A DNA stretch of 64,000 nt from Archilochus colubris (lineage: Eukaryota; Chordata; Aves; Apodiformes; Trochilidae), in NCBI GenBank assembly GCA_023079485.1, contig CM041084.1, positions 36,343,609 through 36,407,608 on the forward strand, given 5' to 3'. The notes under the pieces were generated by a model that was not told the origin of the DNA, did not search any database, and was given only the letters and a program-made list of their open reading frames with translations. Within the stretch, counting starts at the first letter, position 1, and each line of letters starts with the position of its first letter. The translations under genes and the position numbers were made by a program. Below, piece by piece: positions 52,093 through 64,000 of this stretch.

Positions 52093-54253
52093 TTTGGTTA
52101 TCAGATTTCTCCTGTGATGAGAAGACTGTTTTTATGCCTTTTGTAACGTTTTGGGTTTAATAGTTATAAACTTAATGGGAAGACTGTATTCATTTAGGGA
52201 AAATATTTTTATAGGAAGAGCAAACTTCTTTATGGAAAACCAAGCACTTAGTTTGGTGAGTAGAACTTCAATATATCAGTAATAATTACTGAGTATTACA
52301 GACAGGGATTTCTTCATTTAATGATGCAAATGAAAACATGCAATATTTTAATCTACGTCAATCTATTGAATATATGGATTACATATGAGATACAACAGTC
52401 ATTGCATTTACTAAACTTGATTGCTTCTTTATTGAGTTGAAAGCTCTTGAGACTCGTATTTTAGACTATTCCTCTTCAAGAACAGGGGGAAGAAGTGCAC
52501 AGCTCATGAAACCTGCAGTTATAGAAATGTGTTAAGCACTTCAGTGATTAAAAGTTCAACGTATAAAAGTACTGTTAATAAACATTAATGGAAGAAGTTG
52601 ACCTATATGTTTGCCAATAATAAGGGAAGTTAACAAGACCATTGTTTTTCAGAGGAAAATATATTTAGGTATAAGTTGTGGCTGTTTCAGTGTAGCATGG
52701 AAAGAAAAATGTGAGAATAGCTCCATTAGATGCTAGGTTTCAGGAGTTATTTAAAGTGTTACTGAAATCAGCACTCCTGGTTTTAAAAGATATTGTAGCT
52801 TTAATGGCCCTCTTTTAAACAGGGGTATGTTGTAACACCATGTGGGCAAGTTACTTCTTATTTGTGAAGAGGTGCTTCTGCATTGGAAAGAGAAATCCGG
52901 ATGCATTAGATGTCCTGAATCTCGTTGTTATATATATTTTTTTTTTTTTTTGCAGAAATATTTACTTATGTTGTTGTTAAAGTAGATTTGTATGAGATTT
53001 TTAGGGTTCATGAGGAGAGTGGCTCTGCTGATACTGCCTTACAAAAGATGCATCTGAGAGTGGTCAGGCAGATATGACTTTTGCATTGTACTACACCAAG
53101 TTCTTCTCCAAGGAAAAGGGTGGTAAGCTTGGTGACCTCACATCAATTATGTGAACTTGTGGCAATGCAGTATGAGGCAAAAGATGGAGGAGTCATCCTT
53201 TCCACTCTTTCAGGTGTGCTAAAGATCACACTGGTGAAAGCCTACATCAAGATTTTCTTCTGGTAGTGTGCAGGTTTGCACACAAACATTCCCAATAGCT
53301 TTGACATCCCTTTAGGTGCTTGTAATATTTTCCCTCTTTGAATCTGTGATTTTTGCCTTCACAGTCATTAGTAATTGCAGATAATTATTTGTTAACTCAT
53401 TTTCATGTCTGTAGCCAGTAGCAGTAAGTGACGTGAATTTTGAAAAAGCAGGCAACTCTTCTAAGTTGTATTAAAAGCCTTAAGAAATAACAGATTCTAA
53501 GTGACCTTAAAAAGAAAATTGATTTTTAAAGTTTTATTTACAGTATGTACTCAAGTGGTGAATGATTTTCAGAGGGAAAAGGGAGTACTTTTATGTAGTA
53601 AGAATATGAGTCATTCTTAGCCAAGACAGAGAAAAGGAGGAAGTAGTTGCGAAGCAGCCGTGATTGACTGGTGGGATTGCTGAGTGAGCAGCAGGTGGTG
53701 TTTTGGAATGAACTAAATGGCAGTAGCACCGTGGGAAGCTTCACTTTGGTGCAGAATATCATCAGGGAAGCATTCCTGTGAACAAATATAGTCATGAGAG
53801 GATTAAAAGCACTTTCTTTTGTCTTTTCAGAGAACAAATTACTTGCGGTACTACCTAAGCGCCATCTGGCAATCTTGGGTGTCAAAGGCCAATGTATGGC
53901 CATTAACATCTTGATAAATGTTTAGAATTGAGATCTTCCTTACATCATATTGTAACATCTAGCTGGTTGATATGGCAGAAGGAAACAATTAAATTTAGGT
54001 AGCTGACTGAAAAAGCATAGTAAATTGATGAGAAAAACTTGCTTGTTTTGGAGTTGCTGGGGTTTTTTATATTTTATTTTACTACTTTGAAAAAGGGAAT
54101 GAGGAGCCAGGTTTATTTGTTTTGTTTTAACTGATTATGAGGTTTTTTATGTAAGGATGGCTGGATAGCACACAGTCTTGTTTTTCATAAACTTGCTTAT
54201 AAGATGTCTGAAAGTCTGCTGCGTTTCGTGTGTTGGCCATCTATCCTGCCCTT

Positions 54254-54798
54254 CATAGAATCATAGAATCATAGAATTAGCCGGGTTGGAAGGGACCTCA
54301 GAGATCATCTAGTCCAACCCTTGACCCACCGGAGCAGTTGCTAGACCATGGCACTGAGTGCCACATCCAGTCTTTTTTTAAATGTCTCCAGGGACGGAGA
54401 ATCTACCACCTCCCCGGGCAGTCCATTCCATAGCCTAATCACCCTCTCCGTGAAGAAATTCTTTCTAATATCTTACCTAAACCTCCCCTGGCACAACTTA
54501 AGACTGTGTCCTCTTGTCTTGTTGAAGGTCGTCTGTGAAAAGAGTCCAGTTCCCACCTCGCTACAGCCTCCTTTCAGGTAGTTGTAGACAGCAATGAGGT
54601 CTCCCCTGAGCCTCCTCTTCAGGCTGAACAGCCCCAGCTCTCAGCCTCTCCTCATAGGGCCTGTGCTCGAGTCCCTTCACCAGCCTGGTTGCCCTCCTTT
54701 GGACCTGTTCCAGGACCTCTACATCCTTCTTAAACTGAGGGGCCCAGAACTGGACACAGTACTCGAGGTGTGGCCTCACCAGCGCTGAGTACAGGGGA
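54254..54798 (-). mobile_element. CR1 LINE fragment in KCNH8 intron 1, antisense to the gene
   Basis: Three CATAGAAT units (54254-54277) are the reverse complement of the CR1 octamer tail, so the element runs right to left and its 3' end is at the left. Sequence to about 54798 matches the end of the CR1 reverse-transcriptase frame: on the minus strand a 72-codon stretch (54779-54564) begins [14 protein letters not shown] and includes [11 protein letters not shown]. The reading then shifts by one base just after YEERLR, and the true continuation (LGLFS, later GDLIA) is in another frame, so the copy is dead. It is 5'-truncated at about 545 bp. Confidence 0.95.
54561..54779 (-). pseudogene. CR1 reverse-transcriptase C-terminal remnant, frameshifted
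   Basis: The open stretch encodes the region just after the reverse-transcriptase core ([11 protein letters not shown], then [15 protein letters not shown]). After about residue 45 the translation no longer matches CR1, because a single-base shift moves the conserved continuation into the next frame. There is no upstream endonuclease or catalytic core, so it is non-functional. Confidence 0.85.
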
Positions 54799-57700
54799 AG
54801 AACTTATCCCAGAACTTCCCACTCTTACTGTTGGGGTGGATCAGATCTGACCAAACAGATGCTGAGGAACTGCAGATTACATCCTGGTGGTGAAGGGTCC
54901 CATCTTAATGCTATGTGTGGGGCTATGACTGAACAGCAATTCAGTGCTGCTTCCCCAGGCAGCTGATGGATCCACGCAGCAGAGGCAGCAATCAGCAAGA
55001 GTCAGGATGGACAGGTGGAAATTACAGCAGACATTTAAACTCATTAGTCATAATTCTTATACAAATACAACAGGCAGCTGTTGAGCTGTTTTCATACTTC
55101 TGTGAGGAGGATCCAGATGGGGACCTGAGGTTTTGCTTCCAATTTCAACTCGGTGTTAATAATTGAAGCAGTCAGTGAAAGCAGTGGTTCTTGGAGAACT
55201 GCACAGAGATGTTGTCTGCCTCCAGTTAGAGCTATCTGAATTGCTCTTTTTCTCTCAGTTTTTGTCCTAATTAAACAAAATAATTATGTATCAGAAATGA
55301 GCTTTGTCTTGACCCCAACAGTGTTTGCAGAAAAGCAATTATCTGTCTGGACCTTTCAACCCTTTATCTTTCAAGTATATTTACATAAATGTCAATGCAG
55401 GTGATAACCTGCTTTAATTACAGATAAAGGGTGCTTTAGTTAGGAGAAATAGTTCATGTATTCATCTTTCTGCTGAAGAGCCTTCTGGGAATGATTGCTT
55501 GAACACTGAGGGAAGCTACAGGATTTTTGTTTCTGTTGTTGTAGTGAATGATTATAACATTGCAAATTTCTGATGTCTTTCATGTTGTTTGGATTTTGTG
55601 GGTTATGGTTGTTTTGTTGGGTTTTTTTGGTTTGGGTTTTTGGTTTTTTTTGGGGGGGGGGATGGGGGGGAGGGATTTAACATAAATATTCATAAGGTGA
55701 TGTGGTATTAATATCACCTGAAATACAACCAAATACTGAACTGAGAACTTTTATAGAAATACATATATTTGATTACTCACAGAAACCAAGAGACAAGAAA
55801 AAGCCTCTTCCAGTGCAGACCATGAGTAAGAGGGGGAAACCAGCCACTGAGTACCACTAAGTAATGTGCATAGTACAGGTAAACTGTCCAATTGACAATT
55901 TCACAAGTGACAAAGGAGACAAAAAAAAAAAAAGGAAAAAAAAACAACCAAAAAAAAACCAGGAGATCAAGTTCAGTGATTTATTAGCCACCTAAATAAA
56001 TAATCTGGAGCTATAGTCTTTCATTTACCTTTCATCCTTAATCTGCTTAAAAACACATTTAGCTTTTATGAAGTCTTTGTAGGCATTGCCTTCCCACTGA
56101 CAGAAAGCCAAAGGCAGACAGTTCAACAACAGAAGTACTGAATGTCCCACACTGTGATGGATAGACCCTAATAAGCTGAGGGTTGAGAGCTGAGTGAAAT
56201 TCTTACAGATAAGGGGTTAGAGTTAATTGAAGGAATTACAGTGTATTTTTGTGCTTCATATGTCATTTTCTACTAACTGTCATTGAAAAGAAAAACTTCA
56301 AGGGGCAAATTTAAAGGTTAGGAGATATTTTCTGCTACCTTTACACATGCTGGTGTATGTTCAGATGACTTCCTAATATGAGTGAGAATGAAAAGATAGA
56401 CCGGGGTTTTTTATATTTATAGCATGAAAATGTCTCCTAAATCTTTTTAATGCTCAGAAATACATAAAATTTATTGCTTGTGTTTAATTAAAATGTACAT
56501 ATTAATTATTTTGTTTAAAATATTATTTTAAGTGAAGTTAATGAGAGAATCTTTGTACTGATGTTTCTTAGTTTGGTAGCTGCTGGTTTTCTGGTTATTA
56601 AACTTTGACATACAGCTGTGCAGAGCACAGTGATTTTATTTCATCTGTTTTAATGCTCAGAGTATTGTGCCAGTTTGCATAGCACTTGAATGTTTTAGGT
56701 GTTCATTTATCTTGGTTAATTTGTAGCTTCCAGGGAGAGTTTGTGAATGGTGCAATAAACTAAAAATAAGAACAGTTTGCTCCTGAAAGCAGGTGCTTCC
56801 TGGTTGTTTTCAGGCTTGGAAAGCAAAGTCCATGGCAGTAGAACACTGCAGTGAGTATTCTGACAGCCTGAGTGTAAAAAAATAAATAAATTAAAAAAAA
56901 AATCTTTGCTGTCTAACAGACCTCATAAGTACCTTCTTTAGCACATAAGACAATGACATCTTGGGCCACATGATATGAAATATCTCTTGGGCAGAGGATG
57001 CAAAGTGGAAAATGCTTTCCAGCTAGACTTGGTCCAACTCCATACCCCACTGTTGTGCTGCAGGGAAGCATCAATGCCTTTCTCTTTTCCCAGGAACCTG
57101 TGTGCCAGATTAGTACATGATCAGCAGATCAAATCTCAAGGCTGGCAGCTACATATACAGTGTGGGCACCTGACAGGAGAAGTGTCTAAAGTACTGTACT
57201 GTGTGATATTCAGGCCTGTGTGCTGGCATTATTAGACAAGAGCCATGAGCTGTTCTCTATATTATCAAAAATGTTTTCATTCTGGGTATCATTTTACAAA
57301 TTGAATCCACAGAAATTCAACGTCTTTGTGCCATAACTACTATTCAACACTGGGGGCTATGTCTGTTGCTGTTAAATTCCCAGTGTTTCCTGAATGAATT
57401 TATACTGCAAAACATAGGATGTGATTATGAAAAACAAAAACTACTGTGGTTCTGAATCAAAATATTTATCTTCAGGAATTATTTATCCGAATTTTTTTAG
57501 ACATTCTGCAACTTTATCAGGCTCTATTCTTAAAAAGTAATTTTCAGAAGCCTTTTGTACTGCTTTTACTCAAGAAAGGTAGCATCTAAATAGCTCAGTT
57601 GCTCAGTTACAATGACAGAGGGCTTGGTAATTGTAATAGAAGAAAAATAGAGCAGTTAGAAGAATGAGGGGTGTATCTTTCACAAGAGCAAGATAGTCTT

Positions 57701-60700
57701 GGAGTTACAGTTTTGATACTTTCACAAGCAAAAGCCACCCTTGTACCTTATCTATTCCATTCTTACACTGAAAGGGATGTATTTCATACTCTTAATTCTT
57801 TCTGTAAGATAGTGACTTTGTGAATGGCTTACTGTAAATGAGAAGCATATATCCATCCTTATCCTGCATTTTCAAAACTACTCTCTAAAAAGATATCCTA
57901 CCCAGAGCAGGAAAATTAAACTTACCTTTAACTATAGTGGTGACAAGCATGAAGGAACAAAGCACAGAATAATATAGTCAAGGTTACAGAAGGTCATCCT
58001 ATGTTAGAAACAGAAAATGTCTCTATTTTTCTAAACTTCGAATGTTGTCAGTCACAGACTTTGAAGAAATTAAGAGGATTTTTCATGACAAGGGCTTTGT
58101 AGCAATCTACACTAGGATGAAATAGCATGTCTGTGAAGAGCATTTCTATCTTTACTTGCAATCCGTATCTTTCACAACCTTAATACTCAGTCAGCAAGTC
58201 AAAACCTTTTCACATAAATGTTCTTTTAAATGCCCAGGATAAGAAAATGTTCCTATAAAAATGTACTTACTGCTTTCCAAAAAGTTCTCCTAATAATGTA
58301 ACTGTTGGGGCAAAAGTAAGAAGAAAATTACATACATTTTTTAAAATAAAAGTAAACCAAAAAGAGAGTGCAGGAAGATGACTGTTAAGCATGATTAACA
58401 TAAATAAAAACGTAGCAACTGATTTCTATATTTTAGCACACTGACATGTTTGTTATTTCATAACTTAAGGATTGTTATGTTGTGTTCTAACTCACTTTAT
58501 GAAGCATCAGGAGTGCATGAGGAGCTAACAGTGGTTTCAGCCCTGAGGCACAGCTGCATTTGTGTTTTAGGGGACTGCAAATGAAAATACAACAACTAGA
58601 AATACTCCACGGTGTTGTGGTTTGTCTTCCTGTTTTCAAAATCAAGACCAGGTCCTCCTAGCACTTTATCCATACGAACTTACTTATTTCTCCAAGGCAG
58701 TATCTTCTGTAGTTCCTTCAACTCAGACTGGGCAGCCTAACCTGCATTTGTCTCAAAACAGTTCTTGTGTCAGATCAGGTCACTTGGAAAATTCCCTTTC
58801 CTAAGTAAGAGACAACTGTCCTCAAAGTGTGGGGATGGATGCTGTTACTTGTTCACCCGGCTAGCTGTTTAAGTACTGAGATTTTTTATTTCCTTGAATA
58901 GAGTTTTCATGAGTGTCTTGTGGTAACTACAACAATAACACAAGTTCTTCTCAATAACTGAAACATAAACTCACTGATAGGTAATATGAACTTTTAGACT
59001 CTAGCCCCGAAATTCACGTTTTTAATAATAAGTGATCATGGGATCACATCTCAAAAGGTGATCTAGATAGTCTATATATTCCTTTAAAATAATAATAATA
59101 AAAATCTTTTGGTACTTAATTTCACAAAGTGCCGAAACTCTTACATTTAAATTTTGTTAAAGTATAAGATAGAAAAAAATCTCTCTCCAGCTCTTGCAAA
59201 TATATGAAAGGGGGAACAAGTGATTTTTGTGTTCCAAAGAACCTATGGAGCTTTGTTTCCTCTTGCAGCTGAGCTCCTATATGAATTTTCTGAAATCCAA
59301 TAAAGTCAAACTGACACTGAAGCTCTGTGGAAGCAGGGCATGAATAATTTCTCTCCTGGCTGTTTTGTGCAGCTTATACCAACTCAGCACCCTTCAGACC
59401 TCTTCTCCTTTGTTAAATATTGCTGAAAGCAGGAAGGGGACTTAGTGTTGAGAAGGGAAAAGACGGGGGCAAGCAGACGTGGGGACCACAGTCACTTGTG
59501 CTCTTTTTGTGTTGCTGAATAAATGCAAAACCCAGTTAAAACTATCTTGAGGGATTTGACAAGTGTGGGCCATACCCAGCAGTTGTAACACTCAGAAATA
59601 GATGCCTAACTGACTCAGCATTGGTACTTTCCAAGCGCAGACATATTTGGCTTCAGTATCCTAAAAGAAATGCTTGCTGTGGTAATTATGAATCTATTGC
59701 CAGGAGATAAGAAATGAATCAGCTGAAATGGTAAGATATGTAAGAGTCATATATGCTAGTTGTGCTTTTTATTTTAGTTATGAGCCTTTTTTCAGAACTG
59801 CCTTCATCCCTTTTTAGCTAACAAACTTCTCAGTCAATGCCCCTCTCACAAGTGAGAGTAGAAGAACTGAAGTGTTAATTGGATATTTCAGATTGAGCTT
59901 TGAGTGAGTTTGATTTATCTCCTGATGAAAGAAGCTCTGAAAGGGCTGGTGAACTTGGCACTCTATATTTTTTTGCTTGTCTGTTTCACTGGTTTAAATT
60001 ATTTACAGAATGGAGTACAGGAAAGTGCTTTTCTCTCTTTTGACTGTAGAGGGAATCTTGCACTCCTAATCTTTAGTGCTTCTTGGATGCATTTTAATTA
60101 GAAGTCTAAACCAGACCGTATAACCACCCTTCATAACTGCATAAAACTTGTGATGTCTTTTAATAGCTCCTCTCAAATCTCACATCTGGAAGCAGTGGAA
60201 CCAATTATCCTTGAGAGTTACCTTTTTTCTGCTTTTATGGAAAGATCTCCTATAACATGGGCAAAACTACACCTCTTTCTTTTTAAAGGACTGATGCAGA
60301 GGATGAGAGAGTGGTTAAAAGCACGACCATTTTGGCTTTTGTCTTGCACTTTTTTCCAATGCCTCTGCTCAAAGCATATGGAACTTGAGCTAATTTCATC
60401 AATAGAAATTACTGCTTAAGTTAGCTGATATAATTCATTTGCTTGAAACAGTTTAGAAATAAATGACACTTTAAGGAGTCATCTAACAGCTTTCTTTTTA
60501 TACAGCTTCAACTAAATCTGTTATTTAGAACACAAAATTAAGCAGCTGAAGATATGTGTGGCACTTCAGAAGAGGGCCAAGTTTGTATCTATACATGGGA
60601 CATGTCTGGGCATGGGTGGTTCTTTTTTTAGATGTGATATAGGCAACAGTCTCAGTATGCACCTAATGTATTTTCTGGTAACTACATAATCAGTTATTTA

Positions 60701-63700
60701 ATACCTTTATTATTGCTGAATAGTATTTTATTGTTGCCTAAAAATATACTTGAGGAGTATGAACTTCATTGGTTTAGTGATGAAGATCATGGTCTGGTTC
60801 CTGCTTGTATTTTATTATTTTTTTTTTAATATTAGTATAAATACTAATTTAATGACCAGTGAGTTTCACCTTGCATGGTACTTCTAATCAGTTTTGCACT
60901 ATTTGGTCAGTTATCCCCATGAAAACCATTTCTTCCAAAAATAGCAACATTATCTGGTATGCAGTGTCAGAACATCATGTAGCTGCTAGGGTCACTGCTG
61001 TTCTATGCAATGATAAGAATGCTATCAAAGTGGTTTCCACATAAATGGAACCACCTTTTATACCCTTAAATATTTTAAAATAGTTTTATCCACTGGTAGG
61101 AAAAGCAAGGTATGCATAGCATGCATTTGTATCATAAAAATCAGCATCACAAAAACACTTGTTTATATTATAAGGATGTGGTGTCCACCTTTTTGTTCAG
61201 AACTGATGACTCTAGAATGACATCTTTATTAAGGAGAGCTTGGCTGGCTTGGCCTGCACTTACACTTCTACTTGTGGAAATTGTGTAATATGGAATAAGC
61301 CCTCTTGATATCTCTCAGGTGTTCACTTGTCATTTTCAGATAAGTTTAAGGAGTGAAGTAAATTTTAACTTAAGGTTTGAAACTTGTGGAGGGGCAAATA
61401 TTTCAGTCTTTAATATGAACACACCTGCTAAATGGATTGCCATTTGATGTGGAAAAGGGAACATGAGTAAAAAGTATCCGTCTTCCCAATGATTAGAGCA
61501 GGGAAGCGAGGAATAACTGAAGATTGGCAGGACAAAAGGGAGAAGAAGTGGGGTTTTATTCCTAGGAGAAACAGCCATACAGGAGGGTAATTCTTGAAGT
61601 TTAATCATTGAAGAATATTGATTTTAATTTTTTTTCTTTTTAATAATTTATCAATTTGTCTGGATAAATGTTACAGCAAGCCCTAACTGCTGCAGTGATG
61701 CCATTTTAAACAGCTCAAAGATAACATGCTGTCTCAGATAACCAGGTTAGTATTGATATTTGTATTTAAAGCTACTGATCATAGTTATCATCACCAGAAA
61801 TTTACATCTGCAGAGCAGTGTATGGAAAGCTGCTGGGCAGAAAAAAACCTGAGAACAGTGTCTCACAGTATTTTACTGGTTTTACACTAGGTCTGAACTT
61901 GGTTTGGTTATTAATGAAGCTAAATTGAAAATCAAAATCCCAGCATTACCCCTGCCCTTAATTGCAGAGATAGTTATATATAATAGATGTAGAGACAGAT
62001 GAATATAGGAAGCTGCACGCAGTAATGTTACACATAAAACAAGTGGGTCAGGAGCAATTGGGTTGTTTACCATTTACCTCATGTTAGTTTGTAATCCCTG
62101 CAGGCCATTGGCAGATTACAGTGACACAGAGATGTCCTGTAACAATGCTTCACATAGTGCTTATCAGGAGAAAAACCTCTTTTCCCAGTACAACAAAAGG
62201 AGCACTGAGCACCCCCCAAAAATGTATGTCTTTGTTAGGTTTGAAATACCACCTCCTTGTCTCACAATGTGTTCTCTATCACTGTTCCTCAGAAACATGC
62301 AAATTCAGCCGTCAAAATGGTAAGAGGGATGAGAATGTAGCTCCATAGAAAAGATGTTTCCCAGCTAGAATATTTTTCTTAGGAAAAACATCCTCATCTC
62401 TATTGATATTGCTTGCAGCTGTCCAGGTGTTTCATTTAATATTGTGAAAATCCATGACCTTTTGGTTCATAGGAAGTACCTGGGGTCTGTGTTTTATAAT
62501 GTTATTTATAATGTTATTACTTTAACTCAAACTAACTTGTATCATGTCTCTTGTTTGTGAGTTTGCATTTAAGGTTGAGATGAAATCTGAATGGGTCTTT
62601 TGTTCCTCCTTTAATTTATTCAAAGCCTCTTATGTATGTTTGAGCACTTTGTGGTGTCTGTAGTGCATTTCAAATGCAGTGGATGAGTTGCACCAACCAA
62701 AGTGACTGCCATGTCTTGTAAGGTCTGCAAGGAAGACAAAGTGAGTACAAAGACTTGGCCCAGCAAGTGCTTCTTTGATGGTCAGCCCATCAGTAAAGGC
62801 TTTGTCCATAATTTCTGGATGTCTCCTGGTCCTGGTAACCACCAGCTCCTTCAGAAGTAAGTCCATGGGAGGTGTATTTCAGCTGAATAGGGGAAATATT
62901 TAAATTCTACGTAGGTAAGAAGCCTGAGTGGCATGAAAAGTCAAATTCTGGGGGGGGGGAAATTAGGGTATTCTAGGCAGTTCTAGGTTTGAGTAAAAGG
63001 CTAGCAGGGTAGAGTTCTTAGCTGTACCTTCATTCTGGCTCTTGCAGCAGTTGTTGTTATAAGGCTGAGAAATAAACAGAATTCCTTGATTCAGTTTTCT
63101 GCCATCTCTGGGGTGAGACTCCATGTACTGCTAACTTGCAAGGGGGTCTGAAGAATATTTAATACTTGCAAAATATTTTGAAGATATTCGATGTCCTGAA
63201 AATATGAAAACATGAGCTATTATTCCTTATTGTAAATAAATTTTTTCTTACCCAAATCCCCATTAGCACTGATAATATTTAAATAGAACAGAACTGAGAC
63301 TTTTTTTTAGCTTTTGGTTACTGCTGTGAATGAATATTGTTCAAATTAATTTAATTGTTTAATCTAATTGCTTATTTCTGAATGCAAAGTAACTTTTTAA
63401 AACATCACAAAAAGAAACAAACTATCTTGTCTCCATGAGGTTTTTTTTAATTCTTCTTGCTACTTCATTGAATTTCTAAAGTCTCAGAACTTAGATTTGT
63501 TTTTTTTCTACCTGGTGTATCCATCTAGAATCTCTCGTTGTGTGCATGGTCCATGCTCCCTCTGTAGGAGTAAGAGGAATAAATTGGATGTATAGATAGT
63601 GATAGTGAACTAAGGTGGAAGATCAGTGGCTTATTTGCTGGACACTGTCAAGGCTTAAGCTGAGAATGCAATTCTTCTCCTCTTTCAGAAGCTCATAGCA

Positions 63701-64000
63701 GAGAAATCCTACCATGATGGATCCATTGGAAAGCCTGTCCCTGGAATACTGATCTTCCTTTGTCTTCCTTTCCTTGGCATTTGAAAGTATTTTCTTTTGC
63801 ACATCTGTTTCATAGTATTTATTGTATCCTTTCTTAGGTTTGATGCCTTTTTCAGTTCTGTGTAGATGCTGGGTATATGTGGACACTGGAGCATAATTGC
63901 AAATTCCACCTTTTGTCACTCATATTCTTTTCAGCTGCACAGCTCTCTGTCAGTCCCACTGCAGGTCAGTTACCATATCTACTATTCTTGCTTAGGAAGG
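54799..64000. other. Intron 1 beyond the CR1, no exon seen
   Basis: AT-rich DNA with the G-run tract at 55586-55674, an A/C tract at 55921-55962 and a G9 run near 62951. No sequence resembling the PAS-domain exon that should follow exon 1 was found. Confidence 0.65.
55586..55674 (+). repeat. T/G-rich tract ending in long G runs
   Basis: TTTGG and TTTTGGG units pass into a G10 run (55652-55661), then AT, then a G7 run and AGGG. Four or more G runs lie within 25 bases, so a G-quadruplex is possible on the plus strand. Confidence 0.9.

Larger units (their letters stand above)
45061..54253. other. Intron 1 between CpG island and CR1, no exon seen
   Basis: AT-rich intronic DNA. 45130-45500 is less repetitive and may be conserved. 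T/G tracts occur at 46195-46279, 47648-47708, 47867-47968 and 52028-52092. The frame at 49089-49406 (+, 105 codons) is charged but matches nothing known to me. Confidence 0.65.
44242..64000 (+). other. KCNH8 intron 1, 5' part (continues past the window)
   Basis: The intron opens with GTGAGT at 44242. No acceptor followed by PAS-domain coding sequence was found up to 64000, so the intron is at least 19.7 kb and phase 1. Its first 800 bases belong to the CpG island; the rest is AT-rich. It contains one CR1 fragment (54254-54798), G/T-rich tracts at 46195-46279, 47648-47708, 47867-47968, 52028-52092 and 55586-55651, and an A/C-rich tract at 55921-55962. The remainder shows no recognisable gene. 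Confidence 0.8.

Noticed and set aside
53538..53909. 123-codon minus-strand frame in intron 1
   Set aside because: No family resemblance; probably chance.
53829..53925. Strong plus-strand acceptor (TTTTGTCTTTTCAG) followed by 30 open codons to TAG
   Set aside because: Open stretch is too short and unrecognised; good acceptor-like sequences are common in introns.
1..64000. CRISPR arrays, operons, bacterial promoters, tRNA or rRNA genes
   Set aside because: None seen; the sequence is vertebrate nuclear DNA and shows no repeat-spacer arrays or RNA-gene signatures.

Overview
The window looks like bird nuclear DNA. Three CR1 LINE fragments are present, two of them with the avian ATTCTATG octamer 3' end. 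There is one small solo endogenous-retrovirus LTR, the background is AT-rich and gene-poor, and one CpG island carries a vertebrate first coding exon. No prokaryotic-style gene organisation is present. Almost every open frame in the window looks like chance or an antisense shadow.

The only confidently protein-coding piece is a 76-nt exon at 44166-44241 (+). It encodes 25 residues plus one base of codon 26 and ends at a GTGAGT splice donor. The peptide is the N-terminal cap of an ELK-type voltage-gated potassium channel. Human KCNH8 and KCNH4 share this start, as I recall them. The long AT-rich flanks and a first intron of at least 19.7 kb favour KCNH8. On that reading, 1 to about 43690 is the 5' intergenic desert (in other amniotes SATB1 lies beyond it), 43690-45060 is the CpG-island promoter, and 44242-64000 is the start of intron 1. 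Exon 2 was not found here.

The upstream desert holds a plus-strand CR1 3' end (7279-7450) and an older, degraded minus-strand CR1 of about 1 kb carrying an AT/CA microsatellite (21579-22575). It also holds a CpG-rich patch of unknown origin (23271-23440) and a 323-bp solo LTR with TG...CA ends and a perfect 6-bp target-site duplication (31653-31975). An ancient sauropsid-type interspersed repeat lies near 39487-39645. Intron 1 holds a minus-strand CR1 of about 545 bp with a frameshifted reverse-transcriptase C-terminus (54254-54798). Short tandem duplications, poly-A/T runs and many G/T-rich (or A/C-rich) tracts are scattered throughout.

Four unassigned signals deserve a second look. One is an octamer plus double E-box cluster near 2.0-2.2 kb. 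Another is an open 62-codon segment bounded by good splice sites on the minus strand (3391-3576). A third is a two-frame, lysine/glutamate-rich, coding-like stretch on the minus strand with a polyadenylation signal (38806-39265). The last is the CpG-rich patch at 23.3 kb. I found no evidence of a new multi-gene system.
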